Notes: a model not told the origin generated them from the sequence alone. DNA of 64,000 bases from Shewanella algicola (GCF_014648035.1 NZ_BMQI01000010.1:1-64000); one strand, 5' to 3'; counted from the stretch's first letter, positions 17,108-26,582 are shown. Numbers and translations: made by a program.

Positions 17108-18127
17108 TTATCGTTTTAATTTATTGATTAAATCTGCACGTAACTTACGCGCATTTAACTCATCTAACGGTTTGGATAACATGCCTTTAGCTGTATCTGG
17201 GATATAACTGTCGTCTACATCATCATGATCGAAGATGTAATGGTCGAACATCGCTTTCCACGCCTGGCGCTGCGCCTTTGGTAATGAGCGAAGGCTTAAC
17301 ATGCTATGCAATAATGCGTTATTAGGACGACCTAAATAACCTGGCGTATCACGCCACCAGTGGGTAATGAGCACATTAATATCGTCTATGCCGCGTACAT
17401 GGTGCCACCACATACTAGGGATAAATAACACATCACCCGGCATTAACTCTGCAGTTAACGCCGTATCTAACGCCTGTTGAAATTGAGGGAAACGTTCAAA
17501 ATCTGGCTTATCAAAGTCCACCATGCTGATGTCTTGCCCGCCAGGAGCAAACTCCATTGGGCCAACATAAAGATTGCAGATTTGCTCTGGTGGAAACAGG
17601 GTGAAAGTGCGCTTACCCACTACGTTGCAGGCCAGGTTTAGCGGAAAGTCAAAATGGGCCGCCACTTTAGTTTTGTTGCCTAACCAAATACTGGTCAGTG
17701 GATTAATAGGCTGTAAATTAAGGCTGTTTTGCTCACCAAGCCCAGGCAGGCATTGATGAATATCAGTAGACCCCATGTAAATGCCGGTAGGATTAGCGCT
17801 GGCATTTTCTTGCTGTAAGCGGGCGAGTAGCTGATTAAAATCAAGTCGGCCAGCCTGGTAATTAAAACCATCGAGTTGCTGATTGTAAAACACTCGCCCT
17901 TGTTGCTCTGGCGCTATGTGGTAGGCGGTAACGGCATAACCTTGATAAAACTGGCGTAAATAGTCTAATGCTTTGTCGGACGATTCAAGCCCTGCTTGCA
18001 CTAAAGGCCAATGACGACATAACCCTTTAAATACCATGGGTTTGTCGGCCTGTTCTATGTGCGCCATTACTTGCGCTAACGTCCAATCGCTGACGCAGTC
18101 GACGGCTGTTAATGTGTCATTGGACAT
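17108..18127 (-). CDS. Cupin_8/JmjC-like dioxygenase
   Basis: The protein has 339 residues and shows the JmjC-type iron-binding set: HFD (in AAHFDFPLNL, about residues 163-172) and a distal histidine in FIPSMWWHHVRG (about 248-259). PGDVLFIP is the typical strand before it. Relatives hydroxylate protein or small-molecule targets with iron and 2-oxoglutarate. It lies between SapC (12-base gap upstream) and the first halogenase-like gene (45-base gap downstream), so all are likely cotranscribed. The target is unknown. Modification of a partner within the cluster is possible, but that is a guess. Confidence 0.8.
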   Translation of the reverse strand: MSNDTLTAVDCVSDWTLAQVMAHIEQADKPMVFKGLCRHWPLVQAGLESSDKALDYLRQFYQGYAVTAYHIAPEQQGRVFYNQQLDGFNYQAGRLDFNQLLARLQQENASANPTGIYMGSTDIHQCLPGLGEQNSLNLQPINPLTSIWLGNKTKVAAHFDFPLNLACNVVGKRTFTLFPPEQICNLYVGPMEFAPGGQDISMVDFDKPDFERFPQFQQALDTALTAELMPGDVLFIPSMWWHHVRGIDDINVLITHWWRDTPGYLGRPNNALLHSMLSLRSLPKAQRQAWKAMFDHYIFDHDDVDDSYIPDTAKGMLSKPLDELNARKLRADLINKLKR

Positions 18128-18139
18128 CAGCGCTATTCC

Positions 18140-18862
18140 TTAGCCTTGAGCATTTTTAAGGTTAAGTAAATCGCGCACTGTGCTTTGTGAAGCCAGCGCC
18201 ATATAAATGGCTTGCAAGTAACCTTGTTGATGCAAGGTGGCGAGCGTGTCGGCAGACAGTGTGGCTAAGGTATTTTCGTTAATGGTGTAAAAGCCAATCA
18301 TTTGATGTTTTTTACCGTTGTCGAGTTCGATATCTAAGGTAAATGACTCAAGTAATTCATGCTCAATGAGCGCGTCAATAAAACGCTGGCTGTCGATAAG
18401 ACCGTGATGAATAATTTCCAGCATTTCACCGACTTCATCTAATAGTGGGGTGTTACCGCCGTAAGGTAAAAATAATGCTTCGCCTTCAGTTTGACTCACT
18501 CTTGGATGATCTAAATCCACATGAATCACCCGTTGTTGACGCTCTACGCCATCTTCGCGCACGGTTTGTTGGCCGATTAAAAAGGGCTGGCGGCGCACAC
18601 TGAGCGGCACATAAGAGGCATTCCAGCCTGAATCGGTTAAAAACAGGTTTTCATTTTGTGCAAACCCAAATAAGGCCACCGAATAAAATTGACCGGTAGC
18701 GGCATCTTTATGAAAGAAAATAGGGTAATGAGCCTGAATACTGCGAAACTCTTGCGGAAAAGTGACGCTAAACCACAGGTTGTCGCCTAAGGCGGCAGAG
18801 CGGCTGGTATTTACCTTTAAGTCTTTATGGTCGATGCTGTTCAATAATACGTGTTGGCTCAT
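18140..18862 (-). CDS. SapC family protein
   Basis: This 240-residue protein begins MSQHVLLNSIDHKDLKVN and contains FSVTFPQEFRSIQAHYPIFF and VALFGFAQNENLFL, as in the PF07277 SapC family. SapC was first named in Campylobacter S-layer export, but in this setting (with TonB receptor, halogenase-like and cupin-like genes) its function is unknown. No signal peptide or membrane segment is seen, so it is probably cytoplasmic. It is tightly linked to the cupin-like gene. Confidence 0.83.
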   Translation of the reverse strand: MSQHVLLNSIDHKDLKVNTSRSAALGDNLWFSVTFPQEFRSIQAHYPIFFHKDAATGQFYSVALFGFAQNENLFLTDSGWNASYVPLSVRRQPFLIGQQTVREDGVERQQRVIHVDLDHPRVSQTEGEALFLPYGGNTPLLDEVGEMLEIIHHGLIDSQRFIDALIEHELLESFTLDIELDNGKKHQMIGFYTINENTLATLSADTLATLHQQGYLQAIYMALASQSTVRDLLNLKNAQG

Positions 18863-18944
18863 GTTGATGTCCTATCTTATTCGTTCAAATACAGTATGTT
18901 GTTATGGTTTTTGTAAGTGATTTTATCTATGTTAATTCTTCTCA

Positions 18945-20525
18945 TTAAAGCTTAGGGAAACCATATTGGGCCACTTTAGCTAATAAAGCACGGTTAGTCG
19001 GTAAGCTTTTGCTCAATGCTTGAGTACGTTGTTGGTTATCGTTAAATAATCGCTGTGCAAGTTGCAACTGAGACGGTTTAACATGGCTTGGTAACTGAGT
19101 TTGAAAGCCCATCCCATAAAGCACATATTGAAAACTGGCAGCAGGGAAGAGCGCCTCTTTATAGCTAATGTCATGCTGGCTTGGCGCCTGGTAACGCCAT
19201 AATTCAAGCTGTGCCTGTAAGCGTTCGGGTATTGAGTTGCTGTCACGATGGTCGCGCCAATAAGCATCAGTTTCACGTTGGCTAATAACATAGTGCAGTT
19301 TTAAAAAGTCGATAATTTGTTGCCAATGCTGCTGATAACGTAAGTTGACTCTATCTGCAATCGTATCCATTACCTGACGATTGGGCGGTAATTTCTGCGC
19401 GAGTGTAGAAGCTGTCCACTCAATTAACGCAAGGGCTGAGGCTTCTAGCGGTTCAATAAACCCTGCTGCCATTCCAATGGCAATACAATTGTTTTGCCAG
19501 CATTTAGCATGATAGCCCGGGTTAATATTGAGTTTTCGCGGCTCAAGTTGTGAGGCAAGTTCATTACTGGTGCCGTTGGCGATTACGTAATCCCGTAGCA
19601 CTTGCTCAGCTTGGCTGTCATTACTGTGGCTTGATGAATACACATAACCGACCCCTTTGCGGGTAGGCAAGCCTATATCCCAAATCCAACCATTTGGCTG
19701 TGCGGTTGAGTGAGTACAAGAAGCTATCGCGGTTGCTGGGTCTTCATAAGGCACTTGCATTGCTAAAGCACTGTCGTTAAACAGCACAGATTTTTGGCAT
19801 AAAAATGGTACTTGAAAATGCTTGCCTAATAGCAATGATTTAACGCCTGTACAGTCAATAAACAATTGGCCGCTTATCTCGCCATGTTGCTGGGTGATAA
19901 GCTTTTCAATGTCACCTTGTTCATTATTGACGATATGTTCAACATGATCGCTAACATGAGTCACTCCCAGTTTTTGGGTGCAATGTTCGAGCAGTAGCTG
20001 GCTGAATTTGCCCGCATTGAGATGATAACCGTAATTGTTTTGAAAATGATATTGCGCTGATGAGATGTTTTTTGGCGCTAAACCGAGCTGTGATAATACT
20101 TCCTGGCTACTGACGGCCTGCGCAAAGCTGACTTGCTCTGAGTGAGGTAACCAAAATGGGCATAAATCGAGTTCTTGATGTCCATGTGGCAGGCTAAAAG
20201 GATGCAAGTAGCTGTTTGATTTATCGACCGCGTCGGTGCGCCAATTAATAAAGCGAGAGCCTTGTTTGAAGCTGGCATCACAACGGCGAATAAAGTTATT
20301 TTCATCAATGCCTATTTTGCTCAAGGTTGAGCGCATTGAAGGCCAGGTGCCTTCACCTACACCAATGGTGGCCACATCGGGCGATTCAATTAAGGTGATG
20401 TTGAGCTTAGGAGAGTGAGCTAATACGCCCCTGTCGACATTATGCTCAGCCGCCAGTAATCCCGCGGTGATCCAACCGGCGGTGCCACCACCAACAATGA
20501 CGATTTGGGTGATTGGTTTTTGCAT
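18945..20525 (-). CDS. Tryptophan-halogenase-like flavoprotein 2
   Basis: A second PF04820 protein, 526 residues and clearly diverged from the first. It has GGGTAGW (12-18), GVGEGTWP (55-62), the active-site lysine in FKQG (K87) and GFIEPLEAS. The WxWxIP motif is changed to WIWDIGLP, with two residues inserted before the proline. This may mark a shift in chemistry or substrate. It is the first gene after the TonB receptor, separated by 285 bases with a strong hairpin that may let only part of transcription through. Confidence 0.84.
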   Translation of the reverse strand: MQKPITQIVIVGGGTAGWITAGLLAAEHNVDRGVLAHSPKLNITLIESPDVATIGVGEGTWPSMRSTLSKIGIDENNFIRRCDASFKQGSRFINWRTDAVDKSNSYLHPFSLPHGHQELDLCPFWLPHSEQVSFAQAVSSQEVLSQLGLAPKNISSAQYHFQNNYGYHLNAGKFSQLLLEHCTQKLGVTHVSDHVEHIVNNEQGDIEKLITQQHGEISGQLFIDCTGVKSLLLGKHFQVPFLCQKSVLFNDSALAMQVPYEDPATAIASCTHSTAQPNGWIWDIGLPTRKGVGYVYSSSHSNDSQAEQVLRDYVIANGTSNELASQLEPRKLNINPGYHAKCWQNNCIAIGMAAGFIEPLEASALALIEWTASTLAQKLPPNRQVMDTIADRVNLRYQQHWQQIIDFLKLHYVISQRETDAYWRDHRDSNSIPERLQAQLELWRYQAPSQHDISYKEALFPAASFQYVLYGMGFQTQLPSHVKPSQLQLAQRLFNDNQQRTQALSKSLPTNRALLAKVAQYGFPKL

Positions 20526-20570
20526 TCTCTCTACCTACGCTTTGGACGTTATTGTTATTTTAACGGTTCT

Positions 20571-20600
20571 ATGATGTTTTATTCGCATCAGAAACATCAT
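20571..20600. promoter_or_regulatory. Inverted repeat before halogenase-like gene 2
   Basis: ATGATGTTT (20571-20579) and AAACATCAT (20592-20600) form a nine-base stem with a 12-base loop, 46 bases upstream of the start of the minus-strand gene. It may be a hairpin in the mRNA leader or a protein site. Confidence 0.35.
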
Positions 20601-20754
20601 AAGTAGAATTTGGTAAAATGTAAGTTGTTTCAATTATTTGTTTTACAGGGTAGCGAGTTATCCCTAAAACAAAAATAGTAACATCCTTGTTACTCAATAT
20701 CTTGCAATAAAAGAGGTGGCAAAGTTTGCTCACCCCAACGACCTAAATAAAACC

Positions 20755-20798
20755 TTGATGTATCCCGTTCAAACTGGGGTAAGACGGGATAACATCAA
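20755..20798 (-). terminator. Hairpin after the TonB receptor gene
   Basis: TTGATGTATCCCGT (20755-20768) pairs with ACGGGATAACATCAA (20784-20798), giving a stem of about 14 pairs with one bulge. On the minus strand it is followed by GGTTTTATTT. It starts 13 bases after the receptor stop, so it is a terminator or partial terminator that lowers expression of the downstream genes relative to the receptor. Confidence 0.65.
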
Positions 20799-20810
20799 GT
20801 GGGTTATCAC

Positions 20811-23714
20811 TTAGAAAGTGTATCGTGCACCAATACTGTAGCGTGCGCCCGTTTCGGTTAGATTTAACACTTGATCGTCAGTGTATCCACGAACTCGTGT
20901 GTATTCTTCGGTAATGTTAAGTCCTTCGAAAAACACAGTTAAGCCTTCAACTTGCTCAATGTCATAACTCACTGACAAATCGATTTGCGAGTAAGCTTCA
21001 GTGTACTGTGGGAATAAACCAGTACCTTGGCTTGTTGCGCTTAAGAACTCATCGCGCCAGTTGTAAGCCACACGAGCCTGGAAACCATAGTTTTCGTACA
21101 CTAATACTGCGTTAGCTGTATCACTAATACCGACAAGGGCCAAATCACTGTCAACCAAGGTGTAGTTCGCAATTACACCCAAGCCGCTTTCGCCGAAGAA
21201 GTGCTGCGCTGCAAATTCCCAACCATCAATAACAGCACTATTGGCGCTATTTGAAGGCGTAGAAATATTGAAGTTTAATAATGCATCGTTGTTATCTGCA
21301 CTACCGCTAATGATTTGGTTATCAACATCTACCGCAGCATTATCAGCAAAGTTTGCGAAAATATAGTCACGTACTGCACCTGCTTCAGTTGTGCCTGTTG
21401 CAGCTACTGCGGCTTTATATAAATCACCCGATGCAGGGTTATAAATGCCGTTAGTGGTTTGGACAATTTCAGAGCTAATAAAGTTTTTAGTGTCTTTACG
21501 GAAGTAACCGACTGACACGTAGCTTGATGGCGCGTAATACCACTCAGCCGAGAAGTCGATGTTTTCAGACTCTAGCGGCAATAACGTCGGGTTACCCGCA
21601 GAACCACCACCATTAGTACGGTTAGCCAATGTGCTTAAAACGGTACCACCTTGAATCGCAGTATAATCTGGGCGACCAATGGTTTCGCTGTATGCTGCGC
21701 GTAAAATGACATCTTCTACCACTTCAATATTGAAGTTAAAGCTTGGTAATAAGTAGTCATAGTCACCTTTTTTAGTTTCAAAGACTTGCTCACCAGTTGC
21801 CGATAACGCAATCTCTGTTTCGGCAATCCAATCGGCACCATCATAACCGGCAACTGCAGCGGTTGAGGTGACATCGGTTTGTTCATAACGAAGCCCGAAA
21901 TGCACATCATATGGCATACCTGCGATTTCATTATCGTAGTTGTACTGTACATAAACCGCTTGCGATTCTTCTTCAGTGTAACGGTCGGTTTCAGACGCAT
22001 AGTTAGTTGATGGGCAGAAACCATTACCACAATCACCACTCACAGAAGAGGTGTAATTAGCCGCTGCGTAATCACGAACTGAGTCAAAGTCCCACATAAA
22101 AATGGTGTTTAGGATGTCAAAGTCGCCATCAGCAAGAGAGAAGTCACCGCCGTTGGCATCAAATTTGTCATGAATGGTGTCAGCTGGGAACCAGGCATCG
22201 TCTAAATCACCTGCTGAGCCAACACCGCCCCAGTCGTTACGTTGTACGTTAACAGTTTGAGAGTGGTTATTGACGTTCGTTATCGCAACACCAAAATCAA
22301 TACTACCCGCATCTTCAAGGTAGTATTCACCGTCAAATTGATACTGGTCAATTTCAGACTTGTTGCGTGAGTTGGTAAATACAGAACCGGTTACCATCAT
22401 ATCTGCCGCGGTCACAGCGTTACCGCCACCCACTGCAAGCACGGGTAAGTCGCCGCTAAAGTCGGTTGCCGCACTGGTACGAACAAAAGCTGCTGTACTG
22501 AGTGTGTTACTCGAACCGTAAGGGCTGTTTGGTTTGTTTTCTGCTACTGAGTTGTGCGCGTCGAAAGTCAGTTTTAAGTCATCGGTGGCTTGCCACTCAA
22601 TGTTGAAACCTAATGAACCACTTTCGTTACGTACGCCAGAATCACCCGCCGCCATTGATAAGTCAGCGGGTGAATCGTAGGTTTCTGAATAAATAAGTGG
22701 CGTTGCATACGGGCCGTCAGACCATACGTTTTCAGATGGAACAAAGTTAAACCATGCTGATACGTCATTGAATTGGGTGTCGATATCATTACGCATGTAG
22801 GTGTAGTCTAAGCTTGCCACTACACTGTCTACAGGGCTGTATTGCAATACTAACTGGCCGTTAGTACGGGTACGTTGTTGCTCTTCAAAACGATACACTG
22901 TGGTTTGTGGTACCGAGTAAAAGTCTTCATCACCAGGGCGGTTGATTTGGCTATCATCATTGGCCACGCCGCCCCATTCACTGTTGTCAGTAGTACCAGG
23001 GAATGTGCGCCAGCCTGTACCGACTTGAGCTTGTTGGTTACCGCTTTCACGCTCTTGGTAGCTTGCAGACAATGAAATACCAAAGGTGTCATCGGCAAAG
23101 GTATTTGAATACAAGCCAGACAGCTCTGGTGTCACTGAACCGTTATCGGTTGATTTGTCATCAACCGCTTTCACGCCCACAGTCGCTTTAAGACCAGGAG
23201 AGTTTAATGGCTTATGAGTCAAAATATTGATAGTTGAGCCGATACCACCTGTAGAATCTGATGCTTGGCTGGTTTTATGGACTTCTACACCGCTGATACT
23301 TTCAGAGGCGATGTTAGCAAAGTCAAATGAACGAGTACCGGTAGTCACTGGCATTTGACGACCATTGAGGGTGATCAAGTTGTAGTCTGGACCAAAACCA
23401 CGCACAGACACTTTACTGCCTTCGCCGTTAGAGCGGTCAATCGATACACCGGTAATACGTTGTAATGACTCAGCTAAGTTGGTGTCTGGAAATTTACCAA
23501 TATCTTCAGCAGAAATAGAGTCAACGACTCCACTTGATGAACGCTTAACATCCATTGATTTAATCAAACTGCCACGAATACCAGTAACCGAAATCACTTC
23601 GATATTTTCTTCGCTGGCCTCATCTGCCGCATAGGCAGGTAACATACTGCCAACACCAAGCACTAGCGATAAACTGGTCGCAAGCTTAGTTTTTGTAAAT
23701 TTTGTCGTTTTCAT
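20811..23714 (-). CDS. TonB-dependent outer-membrane receptor
   Basis: This 967-residue receptor has a signal peptide (about residues 1-29, ending PAYA), a plug domain (VRGFGPDYNLITLNGRQMP at about 104-122, IGSTINI motif) and a long C-terminal barrel ending in an aromatic residue (YSIGARYTF). It belongs to the Caulobacter/Xanthomonas-type receptors that import large substrates such as oligosaccharides with TonB energy. A LacI-type operator overlaps the likely promoter, and the divergent neighbours are beta-glucanase genes, so beta-glucan oligomers are the likely cargo. It corresponds to the outer-membrane component of the Shewanella bgl locus. It lacks an obvious N-terminal secretin/STN domain, so signalling through an anti-sigma factor is unlikely. 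Confidence 0.9.
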   Translation of the reverse strand: MKTTKFTKTKLATSLSLVLGVGSMLPAYAADEASEENIEVISVTGIRGSLIKSMDVKRSSSGVVDSISAEDIGKFPDTNLAESLQRITGVSIDRSNGEGSKVSVRGFGPDYNLITLNGRQMPVTTGTRSFDFANIASESISGVEVHKTSQASDSTGGIGSTINILTHKPLNSPGLKATVGVKAVDDKSTDNGSVTPELSGLYSNTFADDTFGISLSASYQERESGNQQAQVGTGWRTFPGTTDNSEWGGVANDDSQINRPGDEDFYSVPQTTVYRFEEQQRTRTNGQLVLQYSPVDSVVASLDYTYMRNDIDTQFNDVSAWFNFVPSENVWSDGPYATPLIYSETYDSPADLSMAAGDSGVRNESGSLGFNIEWQATDDLKLTFDAHNSVAENKPNSPYGSSNTLSTAAFVRTSAATDFSGDLPVLAVGGGNAVTAADMMVTGSVFTNSRNKSEIDQYQFDGEYYLEDAGSIDFGVAITNVNNHSQTVNVQRNDWGGVGSAGDLDDAWFPADTIHDKFDANGGDFSLADGDFDILNTIFMWDFDSVRDYAAANYTSSVSGDCGNGFCPSTNYASETDRYTEEESQAVYVQYNYDNEIAGMPYDVHFGLRYEQTDVTSTAAVAGYDGADWIAETEIALSATGEQVFETKKGDYDYLLPSFNFNIEVVEDVILRAAYSETIGRPDYTAIQGGTVLSTLANRTNGGGSAGNPTLLPLESENIDFSAEWYYAPSSYVSVGYFRKDTKNFISSEIVQTTNGIYNPASGDLYKAAVAATGTTEAGAVRDYIFANFADNAAVDVDNQIISGSADNNDALLNFNISTPSNSANSAVIDGWEFAAQHFFGESGLGVIANYTLVDSDLALVGISDTANAVLVYENYGFQARVAYNWRDEFLSATSQGTGLFPQYTEAYSQIDLSVSYDIEQVEGLTVFFEGLNITEEYTRVRGYTDDQVLNLTETGARYSIGARYTF

Positions 23715-23838
23715 CTAGGAAATCCCCATTGACTAGATTTTATTTCTTTCAATATTGCGAGTAGGGCGCAAATCGTTTTTGTAATTCTCCATCTGCGCTT
23801 TATTCATTATTTATAATCATTGCCTTATAAAACAGCTA

Positions 23839-23854
23839 ATGTAAGCGCTTACAT
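23839..23854. promoter_or_regulatory. LacI-family operator 1 (receptor promoter)
   Basis: ATGTAAGCGCTTACAT is a perfect 16-base palindrome with the CG centre typical of LacI-family operators. It lies 125 bases upstream of the receptor start, just downstream of the likely -10 box, so binding would block transcription. The same motif occurs in the divergent promoter at 28160. Confidence 0.8.
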
Positions 23855-23855
23855 A

Positions 23856-23884
23856 AAGCTAGTGTAAAATGTGATAACAGTCAA
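23856..23884 (-). promoter_or_regulatory. Likely promoter of the TonB receptor gene
   Basis: On the minus strand TTGACT (23884-23879) and TAGCTT (23861-23856) are spaced by 17 bases. Operator 1 begins immediately downstream. The -10 is a weak match, as is usual for regulated promoters. Confidence 0.45.
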
Positions 23885-24001
23885 CAAAAACAAGTTTAAA
23901 TTATTACATTTCATTAACCAACCGTGCTAGGGGAAAGTTACACCTTAAAATTTGCTATTGTTTTTATTAGATTTTATTGTTAGAGAGGTAAGTGTAAATA
24001 A

Positions 24002-24017
24002 ATGTAAGCGCTTTCTT
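24002..24017. promoter_or_regulatory. LacI-family operator 2 (auxiliary)
   Basis: ATGTAAGCGCTTTCTT keeps one perfect half-site and the GCGC centre of the palindrome. It is 163 bases from operator 1, a distance that would allow looping by a tetrameric or paired repressor. Confidence 0.6.
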
Positions 24018-24129
24018 TTGTTGCCGCAGTTGTTACAACTTAGGCTCAGGTTTAAATGATAAATGCCAATGACATGCCGGATAGTAAATGACGAGGTTTA
24101 GGGCAAGTGCACCAATGATTATAAAAGTA

Positions 24130-24153
24130 AAAAACCAGCAGATGCTGGTTTTT
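24130..24153 (-). terminator. Terminator of the LacI regulator gene
   Basis: AAAAACCAGC (24130-24139) and GCTGGTTTTT (24144-24153) form a 10-base stem with an AGAT loop. On the minus strand it is followed by a T-rich run. It lies 33 bases past the regulator stop. Confidence 0.8.
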
Positions 24154-24185
24154 AGGGGATAACGTATAACGCAATGCCAATCGAT

Positions 24186-25187
24186 TTAGTCGACTTTTTT
24201 TGCCGAAGTACGAATAAATAACTCTGGTTTAAACGAACTATCAACTGCAATGTCTTGGTCATTGTAAACCTGCTGTAACACCCAGCGAGCCGCCATTTTA
24301 CCCATCTCATGAATAGGGTTACTTACGGTAGATAATTTAGGGGAAATATACTGCGGGAAAGGGATGTTATCGTAACCAATAAATGAAATGTCATCGGGTA
24401 CACTTAAGCCATGCTCTAAGCACACCGCAATTGCTCCAGAGGCCATTTGGTCATTAGCACATACCACAGCGGTAATGGGGTTGTTTAATGACAAAAAATG
24501 CTCCATAGCTTCACTGCCGCCAGCCTCTTTAAAATCACTCTCGTAATAAAGTGCTTCGTCAAATGGGACATTATATTGCGCTAAGGCGCGTTTATGGCCT
24601 TTTAAACGATCTCTTACATCCAGCTTAAACAGTGGCCCTGAAATATAAGCAACATGGGTATGTCCAAGCGACAAAATGTAATCGGTAGCCATAAAGCCAC
24701 CGAGTTCATTTTCAAGGTAAACACAGCGCTCTTTAATGGATTCAATATAGCGGTTAATAAAGACTATTGGTGTTGGGCCTTTGCTGAGTTCAATTAAATA
24801 ATCATCAGACACGGCTTCAACATCTAAAATCAACGCATCACAACCACGACTCATTAAAAATTCGACGCTGTCTTTTTCTTGGGCTTCATCACTGTGGCCA
24901 GCGGCAATAATCACGTGTTTATTGGCGCTTCGCAGTGCCGCTTCAATTTCAGTCATCATTGGGCCGTAAAACGGACCATCAAGTTGCGACACTAACACGC
25001 CAACACTATTAGAACGATTAGACGCTAAAGACTGAGCAATTGTATTGGGGCGATACCCTAAGGTTTGCATCGCATCCAATACTTTTTGCTTGGTTCTATC
25101 ACTGACTTTGGTGTTGTTATTCATCACTCTAGACACCGTAGCCAGAGACACTCCCGCCATTACTGATACATCATAAATCGTTGCCAT
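24186..25187 (-). CDS. bglR: LacI-family repressor of the beta-glucan locus (BglR-like)
   Basis: This 333-residue regulator has an N-terminal LacI helix-turn-helix (TIYDVSVMAGVSLATVSRVM, residues 3-22), the hinge helix (YRPNTIAQSL) and a periplasmic-binding-protein-like sugar domain. It is the third gene of a GH1-GPH transporter-regulator unit, so it would repress its own operon through the site at 28160, as well as the receptor arm. The palindromes found fit a LacI repressor. The name is inferred from position and from the described Shewanella bgl regulon; the ligand (glucose or a beta-glucoside) is not visible in sequence. Confidence 0.85.
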   Translation of the reverse strand: MATIYDVSVMAGVSLATVSRVMNNNTKVSDRTKQKVLDAMQTLGYRPNTIAQSLASNRSNSVGVLVSQLDGPFYGPMMTEIEAALRSANKHVIIAAGHSDEAQEKDSVEFLMSRGCDALILDVEAVSDDYLIELSKGPTPIVFINRYIESIKERCVYLENELGGFMATDYILSLGHTHVAYISGPLFKLDVRDRLKGHKRALAQYNVPFDEALYYESDFKEAGGSEAMEHFLSLNNPITAVVCANDQMASGAIAVCLEHGLSVPDDISFIGYDNIPFPQYISPKLSTVSNPIHEMGKMAARWVLQQVYNDQDIAVDSSFKPELFIRTSAKKVD

Positions 25188-25253
25188 ATCGCCTTTTCTT
25201 GTTAATTAATGCAAGTTAGCCTTGGAACATTGATTTGCAAGACTAACATGCTT

Positions 25254-26582
25254 TTATTTTGCATCTCTATTTAATTCTAAGTGAATTGCATCAACCTTTT
25301 GGTTGTCCAGTACATACCAGCGCATTACAAACGCCACCAAAATAGAGCCAATGGCAGGGTAAATGGTAAACGACAATAGTATACCTTGCTGGGTGGCTTC
25401 TGTTTGTGCGGTATCGGCTTGATAACCATAACCGGCCAACAACCAACCTGCAGCCGCGCCACCAATTGCAACACCTAGTTTGATGAAGAATATCACCGAA
25501 GAATAAATCATTCCCGTGATACGTACGCCATTTTTGTATTGACCATAATCGACCACATCGGCCATTTTTGCCCACAGTAATGGGGTTGCCATGTTGAAGG
25601 TAAAGCCCCACACGATAAACATAAAGAAGGCCAGTACCACTTGATCGCTTGGCACAAAATAACTGAGTACACATAATGTTGCGGCAAGGATTTGCAAGCT
25701 AATATAGGCTTTCACTTTACAGACGCGTTTAGCCAGCGGTTCAGCCAAAATACAACCAAAGATATTACCGACCATGCCCAGGGTGATAAACAGGGTGATG
25801 GAGTCTGGCATGTTGAGGTAATACTTAACATAGTAAATGGCTAAGCTAGTGCGTAGTACCATGCCAGATAATAAACACACCGCAGCAACAGAAAGTACCC
25901 GCCATTGATCATTTTTAAGCATGTCGCCAAAGTCTTTCTTAAAACTTGATTGCTGATCGACTGGCGGGTGAAGGCGCTCTTTGGTGCCCCAAAAACACAC
26001 TAAAAACATCGCCACGCCTAAAATGCTCATTGCGGTAATCGTTAGTTGATAACCTTTTGCCTCATCACCCTGACCTAAAAACTCGACTAAAGGTAATGTC
26101 AGTCCTGACACCAGCAAGCCACCTAACATGGCGAATACAAAACGGTATGACTGCACTGATACCCGCTCTTTAGGATCAGCGGTTAATACGCCGCCCAAAG
26201 CACAGTAAGGAATGTTAATAGCGGTATAGACCATCATCAAGGCTGTGTAAGTCACAAAGGCATAAATCATTTTACCGTCTTCGGTTAAATCGGGTGTGGT
26301 AAATGCCAACACACTGATACAGCCAAAGGGCAGGGCAAACCATAACAAGTAAGGTCTGAATTTACCCCAGCGGGTATTGGTTCTGTCGGCCAGTGCGCCC
26401 ATTAATGGATCGGTTACCGCATCAATTAAACGCACGGCTAAAAACATGGTGCCGACAAATGCAGGTGAAATACCGAAAATGTCGGTATAGAAAAAGGTTA
26501 AAAAAAGCATCACCGTTTGGAACACAATGTTACTGGCTGTGTCACCAAGCCCGTAGGCAATTTTCTCTTTAATACTGATCAT
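25254..26582 (-). CDS. bglT: GPH-family beta-glucoside/sugar transporter
   Basis: This 442-residue inner-membrane carrier has about 12 spans and belongs to the glycoside-pentoside-hexuronide cation symporters: KIAYGLGDTASNIVFQTV at the start, DAVTDPLMGALADRTNTRWG after the second span, and MADVVDYGQYKNGVRITGMI in the middle. It should bring a beta-glucoside or oligomer into the cytoplasm with Na+ or H+, where the adjacent GH1 enzyme cuts it. It lies between the GH1 and repressor genes. The gene symbol rests on locus context. Confidence 0.87.
   Translation of the reverse strand: MISIKEKIAYGLGDTASNIVFQTVMLFLTFFYTDIFGISPAFVGTMFLAVRLIDAVTDPLMGALADRTNTRWGKFRPYLLWFALPFGCISVLAFTTPDLTEDGKMIYAFVTYTALMMVYTAINIPYCALGGVLTADPKERVSVQSYRFVFAMLGGLLVSGLTLPLVEFLGQGDEAKGYQLTITAMSILGVAMFLVCFWGTKERLHPPVDQQSSFKKDFGDMLKNDQWRVLSVAAVCLLSGMVLRTSLAIYYVKYYLNMPDSITLFITLGMVGNIFGCILAEPLAKRVCKVKAYISLQILAATLCVLSYFVPSDQVVLAFFMFIVWGFTFNMATPLLWAKMADVVDYGQYKNGVRITGMIYSSVIFFIKLGVAIGGAAAGWLLAGYGYQADTAQTEATQQGILLSFTIYPAIGSILVAFVMRWYVLDNQKVDAIHLELNRDAK

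Larger units (their letters stand above)
23715..24129. other. Regulatory intergenic region of the TonB receptor
   Basis: There is no gene in this 415-base region. It holds two palindromic LacI-type sites and a probable minus-strand promoter, described separately. The rest is AT-rich with no other supported feature. Confidence 0.6.

Noticed and set aside
14839..23714. Antibiotic (pyrrolnitrin/rebeccamycin-like) halogenation cluster
   Set aside because: There are no NRPS, PKS or amino-acid oxidase genes. The context is a TonB receptor and glycosidases.
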